Shown here in pieces: positions 34,035 through 43,851 of a stretch of DNA of 64,000 nucleotides. The notes below the pieces were generated by a model. That model ran no database searches, had not been told where the DNA came from, and was given only the letters and a program-made list of their open reading frames with translations. The stretch is from Croceibacterium_B sp963811255 (GTDB taxonomy: Bacteria > Pseudomonadota > Alphaproteobacteria > Sphingomonadales > Sphingomonadaceae), in contig CAWEQI010000005.1 of the NCBI GenBank assembly GCA_963811255.1, positions 1 through 64,000 of the forward strand. Direction: 5' to 3'. Every line of letters starts with the position of its first letter. Position 1 is the stretch's first letter. The position numbers and the translations under genes were made by a program.

Positions 34035-35884
34035 GCAAGAGCCTCGTCCAGCCGCGCCTGGCCCTGGACGGCGAGGGGGCAGGAGAAGGAGAGGCCATGG
34101 CGATCCCTCTCGATTCCGCGGCGCCGGAACCGTTTGCCGCGGCCAACGGCGATCGGGCGGGGAGCGAACGGGTAGAGCCTGGGCGGGCGCTGGCGCTGAG
34201 TGATTTCGCCCCGCCCGAAACCACTGCCGGCGAGCGACTCATCCGGCTGGCCTATCGTCTCGGCATCCCCGGCCCGACGCTCGTCGCCCCCTTCCGCAAG
34301 CACGCCTCGCCGCGCCTTCTAGCCACGGTCGAGAACCCGCTACGCGGCGATCGTGTCGGTGGGGTGGCGCTACGGGCAGGGCATTTCCTGATCTGCGGCG
34401 TTAAGGCGCCGATCGCGCAGATGGACTTCTCACCGGTCGCCCGCCTGACCCCGCCGTTTGAGCGGGCGGTGCACGGCTTCGGCTGGCTGCCCGACCTCGA
34501 CGCCTGCGCTCCGCGGCAGCAGTGCACGCACACCGCCGAGAGCGTGCTCGCCGCCTGGCTCGAGGCCAATCCGCATCCGGGCAAAGGCGGCGCGTGGAAG
34601 GTCGGCCATGCCGGTCACCGGGTGCTCAACTGGCTGGTCCACGCCCCGCTGCTGCTGGCGGGCAACGACCGGCAGTTGCGCAGCCGGACGTTGCGCTCGC
34701 TCGCCGAAACCGCCCGCTGGCTCGACCGCAACGTCGGCAAGGCGGAGGACCGGCTGGCGGAGGTCGCCGGATGGTGCGCGATTACAGCCGCCGGCCTGCT
34801 GCTGCCCGAAGGCAAGCCGCGCCGGCTGTTCGGCGAAGCGGGCCTGGTGCACGCGCTCGGCGAACTGGTCGGCGACGACGGCGGCGTCCTCTCGCGCAGT
34901 CCGCTCGACCAGATGGAAGCGATCGAGCTGCTGACCCGGCTCGGCGCCTGCTACCACGCGACGCGGCGCGACCCGCCGGAAGCGCTCGACACGATGCTGA
35001 AAATGCTGGTGCCGCCGTTGCTCACCCTGCTCCACGCCGACGGCGGACTGGGCAACTGGCAAGGCTCGGGCGCGGTGTCGGCCGAGCGCGTCACCGCTCT
35101 AGTTGAGGCGAGCGGCGTGCGCACCCGGCCGCTACGCGATGCGCGGCAGTGGGGGTACCAGCGGGTCGCCGCCGGCCGCTCGGTGCTGCAGGTCGACGCC
35201 GCCCCGCCGCCGCTCGCGCGCCACGCGCGGCACGGCTGCGCCTCGACCCTGGCGTTTGAATTCTCGCACGGGCCGCAGCGGCTGATCGTCAACTGCGGGG
35301 GCGCGGCCTTCGCCGGCGGTCAGGTGCCGGTGCGAATCGAGCAGGGCCTGCGCGCCACCGCCGCGCATTCGACGCTGGTGCTCGGCGACGCGAATTCGAC
35401 CGCCGTGCTGATCAATGGCAAGCTCGGCAGCGGCGTGGGTGAAGTCGAGATCGACCGTCGCGTGCTCGAAAGCGGCCAAGGCACCGCCACGCGCCTGGAA
35501 GCCAGTCACGACGGCTATGCCCAGCGCTTCGGCCTGATCCACCGCCGCATCCTGATCCTGCGCGACGACGGCACCGAACTGCGCGGCGAGGACCTGCTGG
35601 TGCCGGCCGGCCGTCGGGCCAAGCGCGGCAAGGTGCCGTACGCGATCCGCTTCCACCTCGGGCCCGGGATCGACGCGGCGTTGACCGACAGCAAGCGCGG
35701 CGTGCACCTGGCGCTGCCCGACGGCAGCTATTGGCAATTCCTTTCGGTTTCGGGCGAAGTGGCGATCGACGACAGCCTTTGGGTCGACGGCGACGGCCGA
35801 CCTCACCCGGTGCAGCAATTGGTGATAGAAGGCATGGAATCGCGCGGCGGCGGAAGCTTCTCCTGGCTACTTAAGAAATTGTGA
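34031..35884 (+). CDS. Heparinase II/III-family protein (617 aa)
   Basis: An alpha-helical toroid (residues about 120-370, with GHAGHRVLNWLVHAPLLL and GVLSRSPLDQMEAI) is followed by the beta-sandwich domain of heparinase II/III-like proteins (VNCGGAAFAGG, AAHSTLVLGDANS, ASHDGYAQRFGLIHRRILIL). Members of this type are frequent next to rpe and purH in alphaproteobacteria; the polysaccharide substrate is unknown. No signal peptide is obvious. Coupled to rpe by a 4-nt overlap. Confidence 0.88.
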   Translation: MSKSLVQPRLALDGEGAGEGEAMAIPLDSAAPEPFAAANGDRAGSERVEPGRALALSDFAPPETTAGERLIRLAYRLGIPGPTLVAPFRKHASPRLLATVENPLRGDRVGGVALRAGHFLICGVKAPIAQMDFSPVARLTPPFERAVHGFGWLPDLDACAPRQQCTHTAESVLAAWLEANPHPGKGGAWKVGHAGHRVLNWLVHAPLLLAGNDRQLRSRTLRSLAETARWLDRNVGKAEDRLAEVAGWCAITAAGLLLPEGKPRRLFGEAGLVHALGELVGDDGGVLSRSPLDQMEAIELLTRLGACYHATRRDPPEALDTMLKMLVPPLLTLLHADGGLGNWQGSGAVSAERVTALVEASGVRTRPLRDARQWGYQRVAAGRSVLQVDAAPPPLARHARHGCASTLAFEFSHGPQRLIVNCGGAAFAGGQVPVRIEQGLRATAAHSTLVLGDANSTAVLINGKLGSGVGEVEIDRRVLESGQGTATRLEASHDGYAQRFGLIHRRILILRDDGTELRGEDLLVPAGRRAKRGKVPYAIRFHLGPGIDAALTDSKRGVHLALPDGSYWQFLSVSGEVAIDDSLWVDGDGRPHPVQQLVIEGMESRGGGSFSWLLKKL

Positions 35885-35896
35885 GTTCATAGCCGT

Positions 35897-37486
35897 ATGA
35901 GTGACGTGACCATCCGGCGGGCGCTGCTGTCCGTCTCCGACAAGAGCGGCATCGCCGACCTCGGCAGCCGCCTCGCCAAGGCGGGGGTCGAGTTGATTTC
36001 GACCGGCGGCACGGCCCGCACGCTGCGCGAGGCCGGTCTCGACGTGCGCGACGTCTCCGACGTCACCGGATTTCCGGAAATGATGGATGGGCGGGTCAAA
36101 ACGCTGCACCCGGCGATCCACGGCGCTCTGCTCGCCGTGCGCGATGATCCCGAGCACATGGCGGCGATGGACGCGCACGACATCGGCCCGATCGATCTCG
36201 TGGTCGTCAATCTCTACCCTTTCGAGGAAACGGTGATGAGCGGCGCCGATCGCGACACGGTCATCGAGAACATCGACATTGGCGGGCCGTCGATGGTCCG
36301 CTCGGCGGCCAAGAACCACGCTTTCGTCACCATCGTCACCGATCCGGCCGACTACGACGCGCTGTACGACGAACTGGCCGAGCATGACGGCGCGACCACG
36401 CTCGCGTTCCGCAAGCGGATGGCGGCCAAGGCATTCGCCGCCACCGCCGCATACGACGCGATGATCAGTCAGTGGTTCGCCTTCGCCGACCAGCGGCAGT
36501 TGTTCCCCGAGATGATCGCGGTCAACGGCCGCAAGCTCGCCGAGCTCCGCTACGGCGAGAACCCGCACCAGAAGGCGGCGGTCTACGAACCTGTCGGGCC
36601 GCACAGCGAAGGCCTGCCGCAGGCCGAGCAGATCCAGGGCAAGGCGCTCAGCTACAACAACTACAACGACGCCGACGCCGCGCTCGAGCTTTGCGCGGAG
36701 TTCCGCGACGGTGCGCCGGCGGTGGTGATCGTCAAGCACGCCAACCCCTGTGGCGTCGCGCAAGCGCCCACCCTGCTCCAGGCGTGGACCGACGCGCTGC
36801 AGTGCGACAGCGTCTCGGCCTTCGGCGGCATCGTCGCGCTCAACCGCCCGCTCGACGGCCGCACGGCCGAGGCGATCTGCGAGATCTTCACCGAAGTGGT
36901 TGTCGCCCCCGGAGCGGACGATGCGGCGAGGGCGGCGTTCGCCAAGAAGAAGAACCTCCGCCTGCTGCTCATCGATGAGCTGCCCGATCCGCGGCGCGGC
37001 GGCCTGTCGCTTAAGCCGATCGCCGGCGGGCTGTTGGTCCAGAGCCGCGACAACGGGGCGATCGCTGCCGACGATCTCACGGTCGTCACCCAGCGCGCCC
37101 CGACCGAGCAGGAGCTTAAGGATTGCCTGTTCGCCTGGACGGTCGCCCGCCACGTCAAGTCCAACGCCATCGTCTACGCCAGAAACGGCGCCACCGCCGG
37201 CATCGGCGCGGGGCAGATGAACCGGCGCGACAGCGCCCGGATCGCCGCGATCAAAGCGCGCGAGGCGGCCGAGACTTACGGCTGGAGCGAACCGAAGACG
37301 GTCGGCAGCGCGGTGGCATCCGATGCGTTCTTTCCCTTCGCCGATGGCCTGCTCGCCGCCGCCGAAGCCGGCGCCACCGCGGTGATCCAGCCGGGCGGCT
37401 CGCTGCGCGACGACGAGGTGATCGCGGCCGCCGACGAAGCCGGGCTGGCGATGATGTTCGCCCATATGCGCCACTTCCGCCACTGA
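35897..37486 (+). CDS. purH: Bifunctional AICAR transformylase/IMP cyclohydrolase (529 aa)
   Basis: Catalyses the last two steps of IMP synthesis. The N-terminal cyclohydrolase (LLSVSDKSGIADLG, STGGTARTL, VKTLHPAIHGALL) and the C-terminal transformylase (RYGENPHQKAA, VVIVKHANPCGVA, DAFFPFADGL) are both complete. Starts 13 nt after the heparinase-like gene, probably the same operon. Confidence 0.96.
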   Translation: MSDVTIRRALLSVSDKSGIADLGSRLAKAGVELISTGGTARTLREAGLDVRDVSDVTGFPEMMDGRVKTLHPAIHGALLAVRDDPEHMAAMDAHDIGPIDLVVVNLYPFEETVMSGADRDTVIENIDIGGPSMVRSAAKNHAFVTIVTDPADYDALYDELAEHDGATTLAFRKRMAAKAFAATAAYDAMISQWFAFADQRQLFPEMIAVNGRKLAELRYGENPHQKAAVYEPVGPHSEGLPQAEQIQGKALSYNNYNDADAALELCAEFRDGAPAVVIVKHANPCGVAQAPTLLQAWTDALQCDSVSAFGGIVALNRPLDGRTAEAICEIFTEVVVAPGADDAARAAFAKKKNLRLLLIDELPDPRRGGLSLKPIAGGLLVQSRDNGAIAADDLTVVTQRAPTEQELKDCLFAWTVARHVKSNAIVYARNGATAGIGAGQMNRRDSARIAAIKAREAAETYGWSEPKTVGSAVASDAFFPFADGLLAAAEAGATAVIQPGGSLRDDEVIAAADEAGLAMMFAHMRHFRH

Positions 37487-37639
37487 TGGCGGCAAACGCC
37501 TCCGTTCGTCGCTGAACCGGGGCGGCTCGCCGTTTCTGTCACGAAAATGAACGGCTTACGCGCGCGCGTTCAAACTTTCGCAACCATTTCGCCGATACCC
37601 AAGACACACAGCGAACGAGATATAGCGAAAGCCACCGCA

Positions 37640-37738
37640 ATGGGCCTGCTCAAAACCGACCTCTTCCGCCCGTTCTTCCTGGGCTTCGGTGTGACTGCGC
37701 TCGTGCTGGGTGTTAATATGATCACCCATCTGGTATAA
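37640..37738 (+). CDS. Small single-span membrane protein (32 aa)
   Basis: MGLLKTDLFRPFFLGFGVTA followed by LVLGVNMITHLV and a stop forms one hydrophobic helix with a short N-terminus. It ends 8 nt before msrA. The pattern is that of small sphingomonad membrane peptides, but the start could also lie further upstream. Confidence 0.45.
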   Translation: MGLLKTDLFRPFFLGFGVTALVLGVNMITHLV

Positions 37739-37745
37739 GGAAAGC

Positions 37746-38426
37746 ATGAGAATCAAGCTCCTGCTCCCGCTCGCCGCTGCCGCCTTCGCCGCCAGTTCCT
37801 GCCAAGCCCCCGCCAGCGCCGCCGAGAGCGTCGTCATGGCCCCCGCCGCCAAGCGCATCGCCCACGAAAGCGGCGGGCTGAAGACGGCGATCTTCTCGGG
37901 CGGCTGCTTCTGGGGCGTCGAAGCGGTGTTCAGCCACGTGAAGGGGGTAAAGAGCGCCATCTCGGGCTACGAGGGCGGCGACGTCAAGGATCCCAGCTAC
38001 GAACAGGTGTCTTCGGGCACCACCGGCCACCGCGAATCCGTCAAGGTGACCTACGATCCCAAGGTCGTCCGCTACGACCAGCTGCTGCAGGTGTTCTTCT
38101 CGGTGGTCGCCGATCCGACCCTGCACAACCGCCAGGGTCCCGACGAGGGCACCCAATACAACGCCGCGCTGGTCCCCCTCACGAAGGAGCAGCGCCAAGT
38201 CGCCGCCGCCTATCTCGCGCAGATGAAGGCGAGCGGGAAGTGGGACAAGCCGATCGTCACCGGCATCGCGCCGGCCAAGCCCTTCTATCCGGCCGAGGGC
38301 TATCACCAGGACTTCGCTTACAAGAACCCGCACCAGGGCTACATCGTCCAATGGGACCTGCCCAAGGTCGCCGCGCTCAAGCAGCTCTACCCTTCGCTCT
38401 ACAGCCCGCACTTCCAGACCGGCTGA
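37746..38426 (+). CDS. msrA: Peptide-methionine (S)-S-oxide reductase, exported (226 aa)
   Basis: MsrA repairs oxidised methionine. The active site is SGGCFWGVEAVF and the family segment GYEGGDVKDPSYEQVSSGTTGH is complete, with YHQDFAYKNPHQGY near the end. An N-terminal signal (LLLPLAAAAFAASSC) with a possible lipobox puts it in the periplasm or membrane-anchored. Confidence 0.93.
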   Translation: MRIKLLLPLAAAAFAASSCQAPASAAESVVMAPAAKRIAHESGGLKTAIFSGGCFWGVEAVFSHVKGVKSAISGYEGGDVKDPSYEQVSSGTTGHRESVKVTYDPKVVRYDQLLQVFFSVVADPTLHNRQGPDEGTQYNAALVPLTKEQRQVAAAYLAQMKASGKWDKPIVTGIAPAKPFYPAEGYHQDFAYKNPHQGYIVQWDLPKVAALKQLYPSLYSPHFQTG

Positions 38427-38461
38427 TTGCCGCCAGCGCCGGGGTTGCCTATAGCGGGCGA

Positions 38462-38923
38462 ATGGCCGCGCACACCCATCGCGAACACTCGGGCGACAAG
38501 CTGATCGCCGAAGCCGAAACCGTGCTGACCGCCGCCGGCGAGCAGTGGACGCAGATGCGCGCCGACGTGTTCGAAGCGCTGGCCGACCAGGAGCGCCCGG
38601 CCTCGGCTTACGATGTCGCCGAGGAACTGGGCAAGCGCCGCGGCAAGCGCGTGGCGGCGAACAGCATCTATCGCATCCTCGACCTGTTCGTGCGCACCAA
38701 CCTCGCCAACCGGATCGAAAGCGCCAACGCCTACCTGGTCAACACCCATCCCGGCTGCCGGCACGACTGCATCTTCCTGATCTGCGACGACTGTGGCCAG
38801 GCCACCCATCTCGATGACGACCAACTGACCGACGCCTTGCGGGACGCCGGCCACCGCCACGGTTTTGCCGATGTGCGCCCGGTCGTTGAACTGCGCGGCC
38901 TGTGCGACGAATGCGTCAGCTGA
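38462..38923 (+). CDS. Fur-family transcriptional regulator, Zur-like (153 aa)
   Basis: A winged helix (AGEQWTQMRADVFEALADQE to SIYRILDLFVRTNL) is followed by the Cys-rich dimerisation domain with HDCIFLICDDCGQATH and LRGLCDECVS, two CxxC pairs for structural zinc. The absence of typical Fur iron-site sequence and the HDC start favour a zinc (Zur) role. A palindromic repeat begins 2 nt after its stop. Confidence 0.87.
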   Translation: MAAHTHREHSGDKLIAEAETVLTAAGEQWTQMRADVFEALADQERPASAYDVAEELGKRRGKRVAANSIYRILDLFVRTNLANRIESANAYLVNTHPGCRHDCIFLICDDCGQATHLDDDQLTDALRDAGHRHGFADVRPVVELRGLCDECVS

Positions 38924-38924
38924 G

Positions 38925-39053
38925 CCTCCCCGGAACGGGGAGGGGAACCGCACGAAGTACGGTGGAGGGGACTCGCCGCAAGCGGGGAGGCACCGGGTGG
39001 CGAATCCCCTCCGTCACCCGCTTCGCGAGCGCCACCTCCCCGTGCCGGGGAGG
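38925..39053. repeat. Palindromic intergenic repeat, copy 2 (129 bp)
   Basis: Ends CCTCCCCGGAACGGGGAGG and CCTCCCCGTGCCGGGGAGG. Its reverse complement aligns over nearly the whole length with 18027-18153, including the GGAGGGGATTCGCC and GGCGAGTCCCCTCC parts, with the variable middle differing. Lies between the Fur-family gene and dxs. Confidence 0.88.
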
Positions 39054-39105
39054 AAACCAGCCACCGTTCATCGACAGGCCTGCCAAGCGCGTGTAAGCCG
39101 CTGAC

Positions 39106-41028
39106 ATGACGTCGCGCCCCGAAACGCCGCTGCTCGACACGGTCGATACTCCGCAAGACATTCGCCAGCTCCAGCCGGGCCAGCTGCGCCAGCTCGCCGA
39201 CGAGCTGCGCGCAGAAATGATCGACGCCGTTGGCAGCACCGGCGGGCACCTGGGCTCCGGCCTCGGTGTGGTCGAGCTGACCGTCGCCATCCATTACGTG
39301 TTCGACACGCCGCGCGACCGACTAGTGTGGGACGTCGGCCACCAAGCCTATCCGCATAAGATCGTCACCGGCCGGCGCGACCGCATCCGCACGCTGCGCC
39401 AGGGCGGCGGCCTCAGCGGCTTCACCAAGCGCAGCGAGAGCGAATACGACCCATTTGGCGCGGCGCACTCATCGACCTCGATCAGTGCCGCGCTCGGCTT
39501 CGCGATTGCCAACAAGCTGTCCGGTCAGCCGGGCAAGGCCATCGCCGTGATCGGCGACGGGGCGATGAGCGCCGGCATGGCCTACGAGGCGATGAACAAC
39601 GCCGAGCAGGCGGGAAACCGCTTGGTCGTCATTCTCAACGACAACGACATGTCGATCGCTCCGCCGGTGGGCGGCTTCTCCGGCTACTTGGCCCGGCTGG
39701 TCTCTTCGCCCAGCTACCTGCACCTGCGCCATTTCGCCAAAAAGGCAATTCGCCGGATCTCGCGCCGCGCACACGACACGGCGCAGAAGGCCGAGGAGTT
39801 CGCCCGCGGGATGGTCACCGGCGGCACGCTGTTCGAGGAGCTGGGGTTCTATTACGTCGGGCCGATCGACGGGCACAACCTCGATCAATTGGTGCCGGTG
39901 CTGGAGAACGTCCGCGACGCCGAGGAAGGCCCGATCCTGGTCCACGTGGTGACCAAGAAAGGCAAGGGCTACGCCCCGGCCGAGAACGCTTCCGACAAGT
40001 ACCACGGGGTGCAGAAGTTCGACGTTATTACCGGCGAGCAGAAGAAGAGCGCGGGCGGACCGCCGGCGTACCAGACGGTGTTCGGGGAAACGCTGTCGAA
40101 GCTGGCCGAGACCGACGAGCGGATTTGCGCGATCACCGCGGCGATGCCGGGCGGCACCGGGGTCGACAAGTTCGCCGCCGCGCATCCCACCCGCGCGTTC
40201 GACGTCGGCATCGCCGAGCAGCACGCGGTCACGTTCGCCGCCGGCCTGGCCGCGCAAGGGATGCGCCCGTTCTGCGCGATCTATTCCACGTTCCTCCAGC
40301 GCGCGTTTGACCAGGTGGTGCACGACGTGGCGATTCAGAACCTGCCGGTGCGCTTCGCGATCGACCGCGCCGGCCTGGTTGGCGCCGACGGCGCGACCCA
40401 CGCCGGCAGCTTCGACGTGACCTATCTGGCGACGCTGCCCAATTTCGTGGTCATGTCCCCCAGCGACGAGGCCGAGCTGGTGCACATGACCTACACCGCC
40501 TCTTTGCATGATGAAGGACCGATCGCCTTCCGCTATCCGCGCGGCGCCGGCACCGGCGTCGCGCTGCCCGACACGCCCGAGCGGCTCGAAATCGGCAAGG
40601 GACGGATCGTTCGCCAAGGAAGTAAGGTTGCCTTACTCAGCCTCGGAACTCGCCTCGCCGAAGCGCTCAAGGCGGCCGACCAGCTCGAGGCCAAGGGCCT
40701 TTCGACCACCGTCGCCGACCTGCGCTTCGCCAAGCCGCTCGACAGCGAGCTGATCCGCAAGCTGATGGCTGCGCACGAAGTCGTCGTCACGATCGAGGAA
40801 GCCTCGATCGGCGGCCTCGGCGCCCACGTCCTCACGCTCGCCAGTGACGAGGGCCTGGTCGATGCCGGCTTGAAGATCCGCACGATGCGCCTGCCCGACA
40901 CGTTCATCGATCAGGACGCACCCGACAAGCAGTACGACCTCGCCCACCTCAACGCCCCGCACATCGTCGACACGGTGCTCGCCGCACTGCGCCACAACAG
41001 CGCCGGGGTGGAGGAAGCGCGAGCTTAG
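39106..41028 (+). CDS. dxs: 1-deoxy-D-xylulose-5-phosphate synthase (640 aa)
   Basis: First enzyme of the MEP isoprenoid pathway, TPP-dependent. Motifs: STGGHLGSGLGVVELT, VWDVGHQAYPHK, GDGAMSAGMAYEAMNNA (TPP site), and the transketolase-like DRAGLVGADGATHAG. Full length and intact. Confidence 0.96.
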   Translation: MTSRPETPLLDTVDTPQDIRQLQPGQLRQLADELRAEMIDAVGSTGGHLGSGLGVVELTVAIHYVFDTPRDRLVWDVGHQAYPHKIVTGRRDRIRTLRQGGGLSGFTKRSESEYDPFGAAHSSTSISAALGFAIANKLSGQPGKAIAVIGDGAMSAGMAYEAMNNAEQAGNRLVVILNDNDMSIAPPVGGFSGYLARLVSSPSYLHLRHFAKKAIRRISRRAHDTAQKAEEFARGMVTGGTLFEELGFYYVGPIDGHNLDQLVPVLENVRDAEEGPILVHVVTKKGKGYAPAENASDKYHGVQKFDVITGEQKKSAGGPPAYQTVFGETLSKLAETDERICAITAAMPGGTGVDKFAAAHPTRAFDVGIAEQHAVTFAAGLAAQGMRPFCAIYSTFLQRAFDQVVHDVAIQNLPVRFAIDRAGLVGADGATHAGSFDVTYLATLPNFVVMSPSDEAELVHMTYTASLHDEGPIAFRYPRGAGTGVALPDTPERLEIGKGRIVRQGSKVALLSLGTRLAEALKAADQLEAKGLSTTVADLRFAKPLDSELIRKLMAAHEVVVTIEEASIGGLGAHVLTLASDEGLVDAGLKIRTMRLPDTFIDQDAPDKQYDLAHLNAPHIVDTVLAALRHNSAGVEEARA

Positions 41029-41066
41029 CAAGAGGGCGCGCGAGCGGCCGTTCGCCCGCCGACCCT

Positions 41067-42716
41067 CTATTGCGTCGCCGGGTGGACCCCGGCCTCCTGC
41101 GCTTCGTATCCCGCCTCGGCCTGGCCGAGCAGGTCGTCGCCGACGTTGTCGTCGCGCAGCGTGTCGAGGTGCATCAGCTTCTTGACCAGCGGAGCGACCA
41201 CCAGCACCGCGACGCCGAGGCCGACGCCCAGCCAGCCGATCTTGTCGTACATGGCGAGCGAGGCCTCCTTGGTCATCTCACCGCCCGCGCTGTTGCCGAT
41301 CGCTTCGCCGATCTTGCCGGCGACGAACTCGCCGCCGGCGGTGGCGAAGAACCACGCGCCCATGATCAGCGAGGCCATGTAGCGCGGCGCCAGCCGGTTC
41401 ATCGCCGACAGTCCGACCGGCGACAGACACAGCTCGCCGGTGGTCTGCAGAAAATACAGCAGAAACACCAGGAACACCGGCACCAACACGCCGCCGGAAA
41501 TCGCCGCGCCCCATACCAGGGCGAGAAAGCACAGCCCGACCTGGACCAGGCCGAGCCCGAACTTGGCCGGGGTCGAGGGCTCCAGCCCGCGCTTGCCGAG
41601 CGCGGTCCACAGCCAGGCGAACAGCGGCCCGAGAATGATGATGTAAATCGGGTTGATCGACTGGAACAGCGAGGTCGGCACCCCGCCGCGGTCGACAAAT
41701 CGGTCGGTGAACAAGTTGAACGAGCCGCCGGACTGCTCGTAGATGCCCCAGAACACCGGCTCCAGCGCAATCAGGAACAGCACCGCGAGCAACCGATCGC
41801 GGGTTTCCCGATCGTGCCTGAAAGCTTCCACCAGCACGTACAGCAACAGCGCCGCGCCGGAGATCAGCAGCAGCCAGCCGATCACGTCCTGGAACTGGAT
41901 CAGCGCCCAGATCGCGACCACCGCGGCCACGCCGACCCCGTAGAGGAGCGTTTCCAGCCGAATGCCCATCGCCCGTCCGCCGAGCAACGCCGGATCGGGC
42001 GACTCGCCTTTCCCGCGCAGAGCCGGCTTGCCGATCACGAAAATGACCAGGCCGCAGACCATGCCGATCCCGGCCATGCCGAAGCCGTAGCCCCAGCCGA
42101 CCGTCTCACCGAGGTAGCCGACGAGGATCGTGCCAAGCGCCGCGCCGACGTTCACGCCCATGTAGAAGATCGTGTACGCGCCGTCGCGGCGAACGTCGGT
42201 GAGGCGATAGAGCTGGCCGACAATGACCGAGATGTTGGCCTTGAGGAATCCCGAGCCGACGATGATGAACGACAGCGCGAGCCAGAACACGTTGATCGTC
42301 GGATCGTGCGGTCCGCCGTGGCCTTCGACTGCCATCAGCCCATGACCGAATGCCAGCAGGATTCCGCCGAACAGCACAGCCTTGCGCTGGCCGAGGTAGC
42401 GGTCGGCGAGCCAGCCGCCGAGCACCGGCGTGATGTACACCAGGCTGGTGTAGGCGCCGTAGATCAGGTTCGACTTGCCGTCGTCGAACAGCCAGTGCTT
42501 GGTCAGGTAGAGGATCAGCAGCGCGCGCATCCCGTAGTACGAGAAGCGCTCCCACATCTCGGCGTAGAACAGCACGAACAGCCCGCGCGGGTGGCCGACC
42601 ACCTCTTCGCTGCGCCGGGTGGCGATGATCCCGCCGATCGCCAGGACGGCGAACAGCCCGACCGCCGCGATCGCCGCGATCCAATCGCCTTCGTTCCACA
42701 ACGCCATGTCTTTCAT
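41067..42716 (-). CDS. POT-family proton-dependent oligopeptide transporter (549 aa)
   Basis: About 14 membrane helices. FYAEMWERFSYYGMRALLILYLT carries the ExxERFxYY signature of POT/PTR transporters, and GGWLADRYLGQRKAVLFGG and FFATAGGEFVAGKIGE follow. Imports di- and tripeptides with protons. Convergent with dxs. Confidence 0.92.
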   Translation of the reverse strand: MKDMALWNEGDWIAAIAAVGLFAVLAIGGIIATRRSEEVVGHPRGLFVLFYAEMWERFSYYGMRALLILYLTKHWLFDDGKSNLIYGAYTSLVYITPVLGGWLADRYLGQRKAVLFGGILLAFGHGLMAVEGHGGPHDPTINVFWLALSFIIVGSGFLKANISVIVGQLYRLTDVRRDGAYTIFYMGVNVGAALGTILVGYLGETVGWGYGFGMAGIGMVCGLVIFVIGKPALRGKGESPDPALLGGRAMGIRLETLLYGVGVAAVVAIWALIQFQDVIGWLLLISGAALLLYVLVEAFRHDRETRDRLLAVLFLIALEPVFWGIYEQSGGSFNLFTDRFVDRGGVPTSLFQSINPIYIIILGPLFAWLWTALGKRGLEPSTPAKFGLGLVQVGLCFLALVWGAAISGGVLVPVFLVFLLYFLQTTGELCLSPVGLSAMNRLAPRYMASLIMGAWFFATAGGEFVAGKIGEAIGNSAGGEMTKEASLAMYDKIGWLGVGLGVAVLVVAPLVKKLMHLDTLRDDNVGDDLLGQAEAGYEAQEAGVHPATQ

Positions 42717-42866
42717 GCGATCCGTCCCGTTATTCGTGCTTGTCCGCCAGTTCGGCGCGAAACGGGCAACCTAGCCCATCGGACCCGTTTGTGAAGCGTG
42801 TTTCGTTTCAGGCGAAACCGGCCGGCGGGTTGACGCGGCCCGCTGTATTATGGCACTGATGCACCG

Positions 42867-43208
42867 ATGAGCGACGACAACCGCCCGGTCTATCTGAAGC
42901 TGCGCGACCTCATTACCGCGGGCATCATCGAAGGCCGCTATCGCGAAGGCGAAATGCTGCCGTCGGTGCGCGCCTTCGCCGCGGAGCAGGGCGCCAATCC
43001 GCTCACCGTCGCCAAGGCCTATTCACAGTTCCAGGCTGACGGTCTGATCGATGTCCAGCGCGGCGTTGGAATGTTCGTCACCTCCGGCGCGGCCGAGCGC
43101 CTGCGGACAAGCGAGCGGCGCCGGTTTCTCGATGAGGAGTGGCCCGCCATCCGCCAGCGGATGGAGCGGCTCGGGATCGATCCGGCCTTGCTGCTTCACG
43201 AGGCCTGA
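42867..43208 (+). CDS. GntR-family (YtrA-type) transcriptional regulator (113 aa)
   Basis: The wHTH reads VYLKLRDLITAGIIEGRYREGEMLPSVRAFAAEQGANPLTVAKAYSQF, with a short C-terminal helix, the YtrA layout that lacks a ligand domain. Divergent from the peptide transporter, which it might control. Confidence 0.87.
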   Translation: MSDDNRPVYLKLRDLITAGIIEGRYREGEMLPSVRAFAAEQGANPLTVAKAYSQFQADGLIDVQRGVGMFVTSGAAERLRTSERRRFLDEEWPAIRQRMERLGIDPALLLHEA

Positions 43209-43395
43209 GGGGCTCGCCTTGCCGCGGGGGTCCTTTTTATCTAACATTTGTTCATCCGGCGATTGCGCTGCCGCTTTTTGTCTGGCAATCAGGCGCTTGC
43301 GGTCGCCAATTCGCCGCCCCATGCGGGCGAACGGTTGAGCTCGGGGCTGGCCGATGTCGGACTGCTCCTGGCCCGGGGTCGGGGGGAAGGTACAG

Positions 43396-43677
43396 ATGAT
43401 TAGATCGGAGCTTCTACAGGCGCTGGCGGCAGACAACCCGGATCTGCGGCCGGAAGAGGTCGAGCAGGTCGTGTCGATTTTCTTCGACGAGATCGCCAAG
43501 CGCCTGGCCGAAGGCGGCCGGGTGGAACTGCGCGGATTCGGAGCGTTCTCGACCCGTGGGCGCGAGGCGCGCACAGGGCGCAATCCGCGCACCGGCGAGG
43601 CGGTCGACGTGCCCGCCAAACGCGTGCCCTATTTCAAGCCGGGCAAGGAAATGCGCGAACGGCTCAACGCCGACTGA
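43396..43677 (+). CDS. ihfB: Integration host factor beta / HU-like protein (93 aa)
   Basis: DNA-bending nucleoid protein. MIRSELLQALAADNPDLRPE, then RVELRGFGAFSTRGREARTGRNPRTGEAV and KRVPYFKPGKEMRERLN match IhfB. GGAAGG lies just upstream of the ATG. Confidence 0.93.
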   Translation: MIRSELLQALAADNPDLRPEEVEQVVSIFFDEIAKRLAEGGRVELRGFGAFSTRGREARTGRNPRTGEAVDVPAKRVPYFKPGKEMRERLNAD

Positions 43678-43789
43678 GCGCGCCAGCTTCCGCTTACCTG
43701 GACAATCGATACGGCGTGCCTGGAGCGCGCCCTCTCTGCGCGTGCTCGTGCCGATCGCATGCGCTGCCGCGCTCGAGCCTCGGACGGCC

Positions 43790-43826
43790 GGAAAGAGAAA
43801 GGGCGGCCCGATCGCCCGGGCCGCCC
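43790..43826 (-). terminator. Terminator for the 43852-46752 receptor gene
   Basis: GGGCGGCCCG (43801-43810) pairs perfectly with CGGGCCGCCC (43817-43826) around ATCGCC. On the minus strand it is followed by TTTCTCTTTCC, so it should stop the receptor transcript 25 nt after its stop codon. Confidence 0.75.
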
Positions 43827-43851
43827 CTTCCTGGTAGCAAACGCCTGAGCG

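Noticed and set aside
41070..42794. 574-codon plus-strand frame opposite the peptide transporter
   Set aside because: Antisense shadow of a membrane protein, giving a polar Gln/Asp/Arg-rich translation.
43833..43844. GGTAGCAAACGC, a 12-bp match to the inside of the IS terminal repeat
   Set aside because: It is only part of the repeat, lacks the outer bases and has no partner or duplication nearby; chance is the simplest reading.
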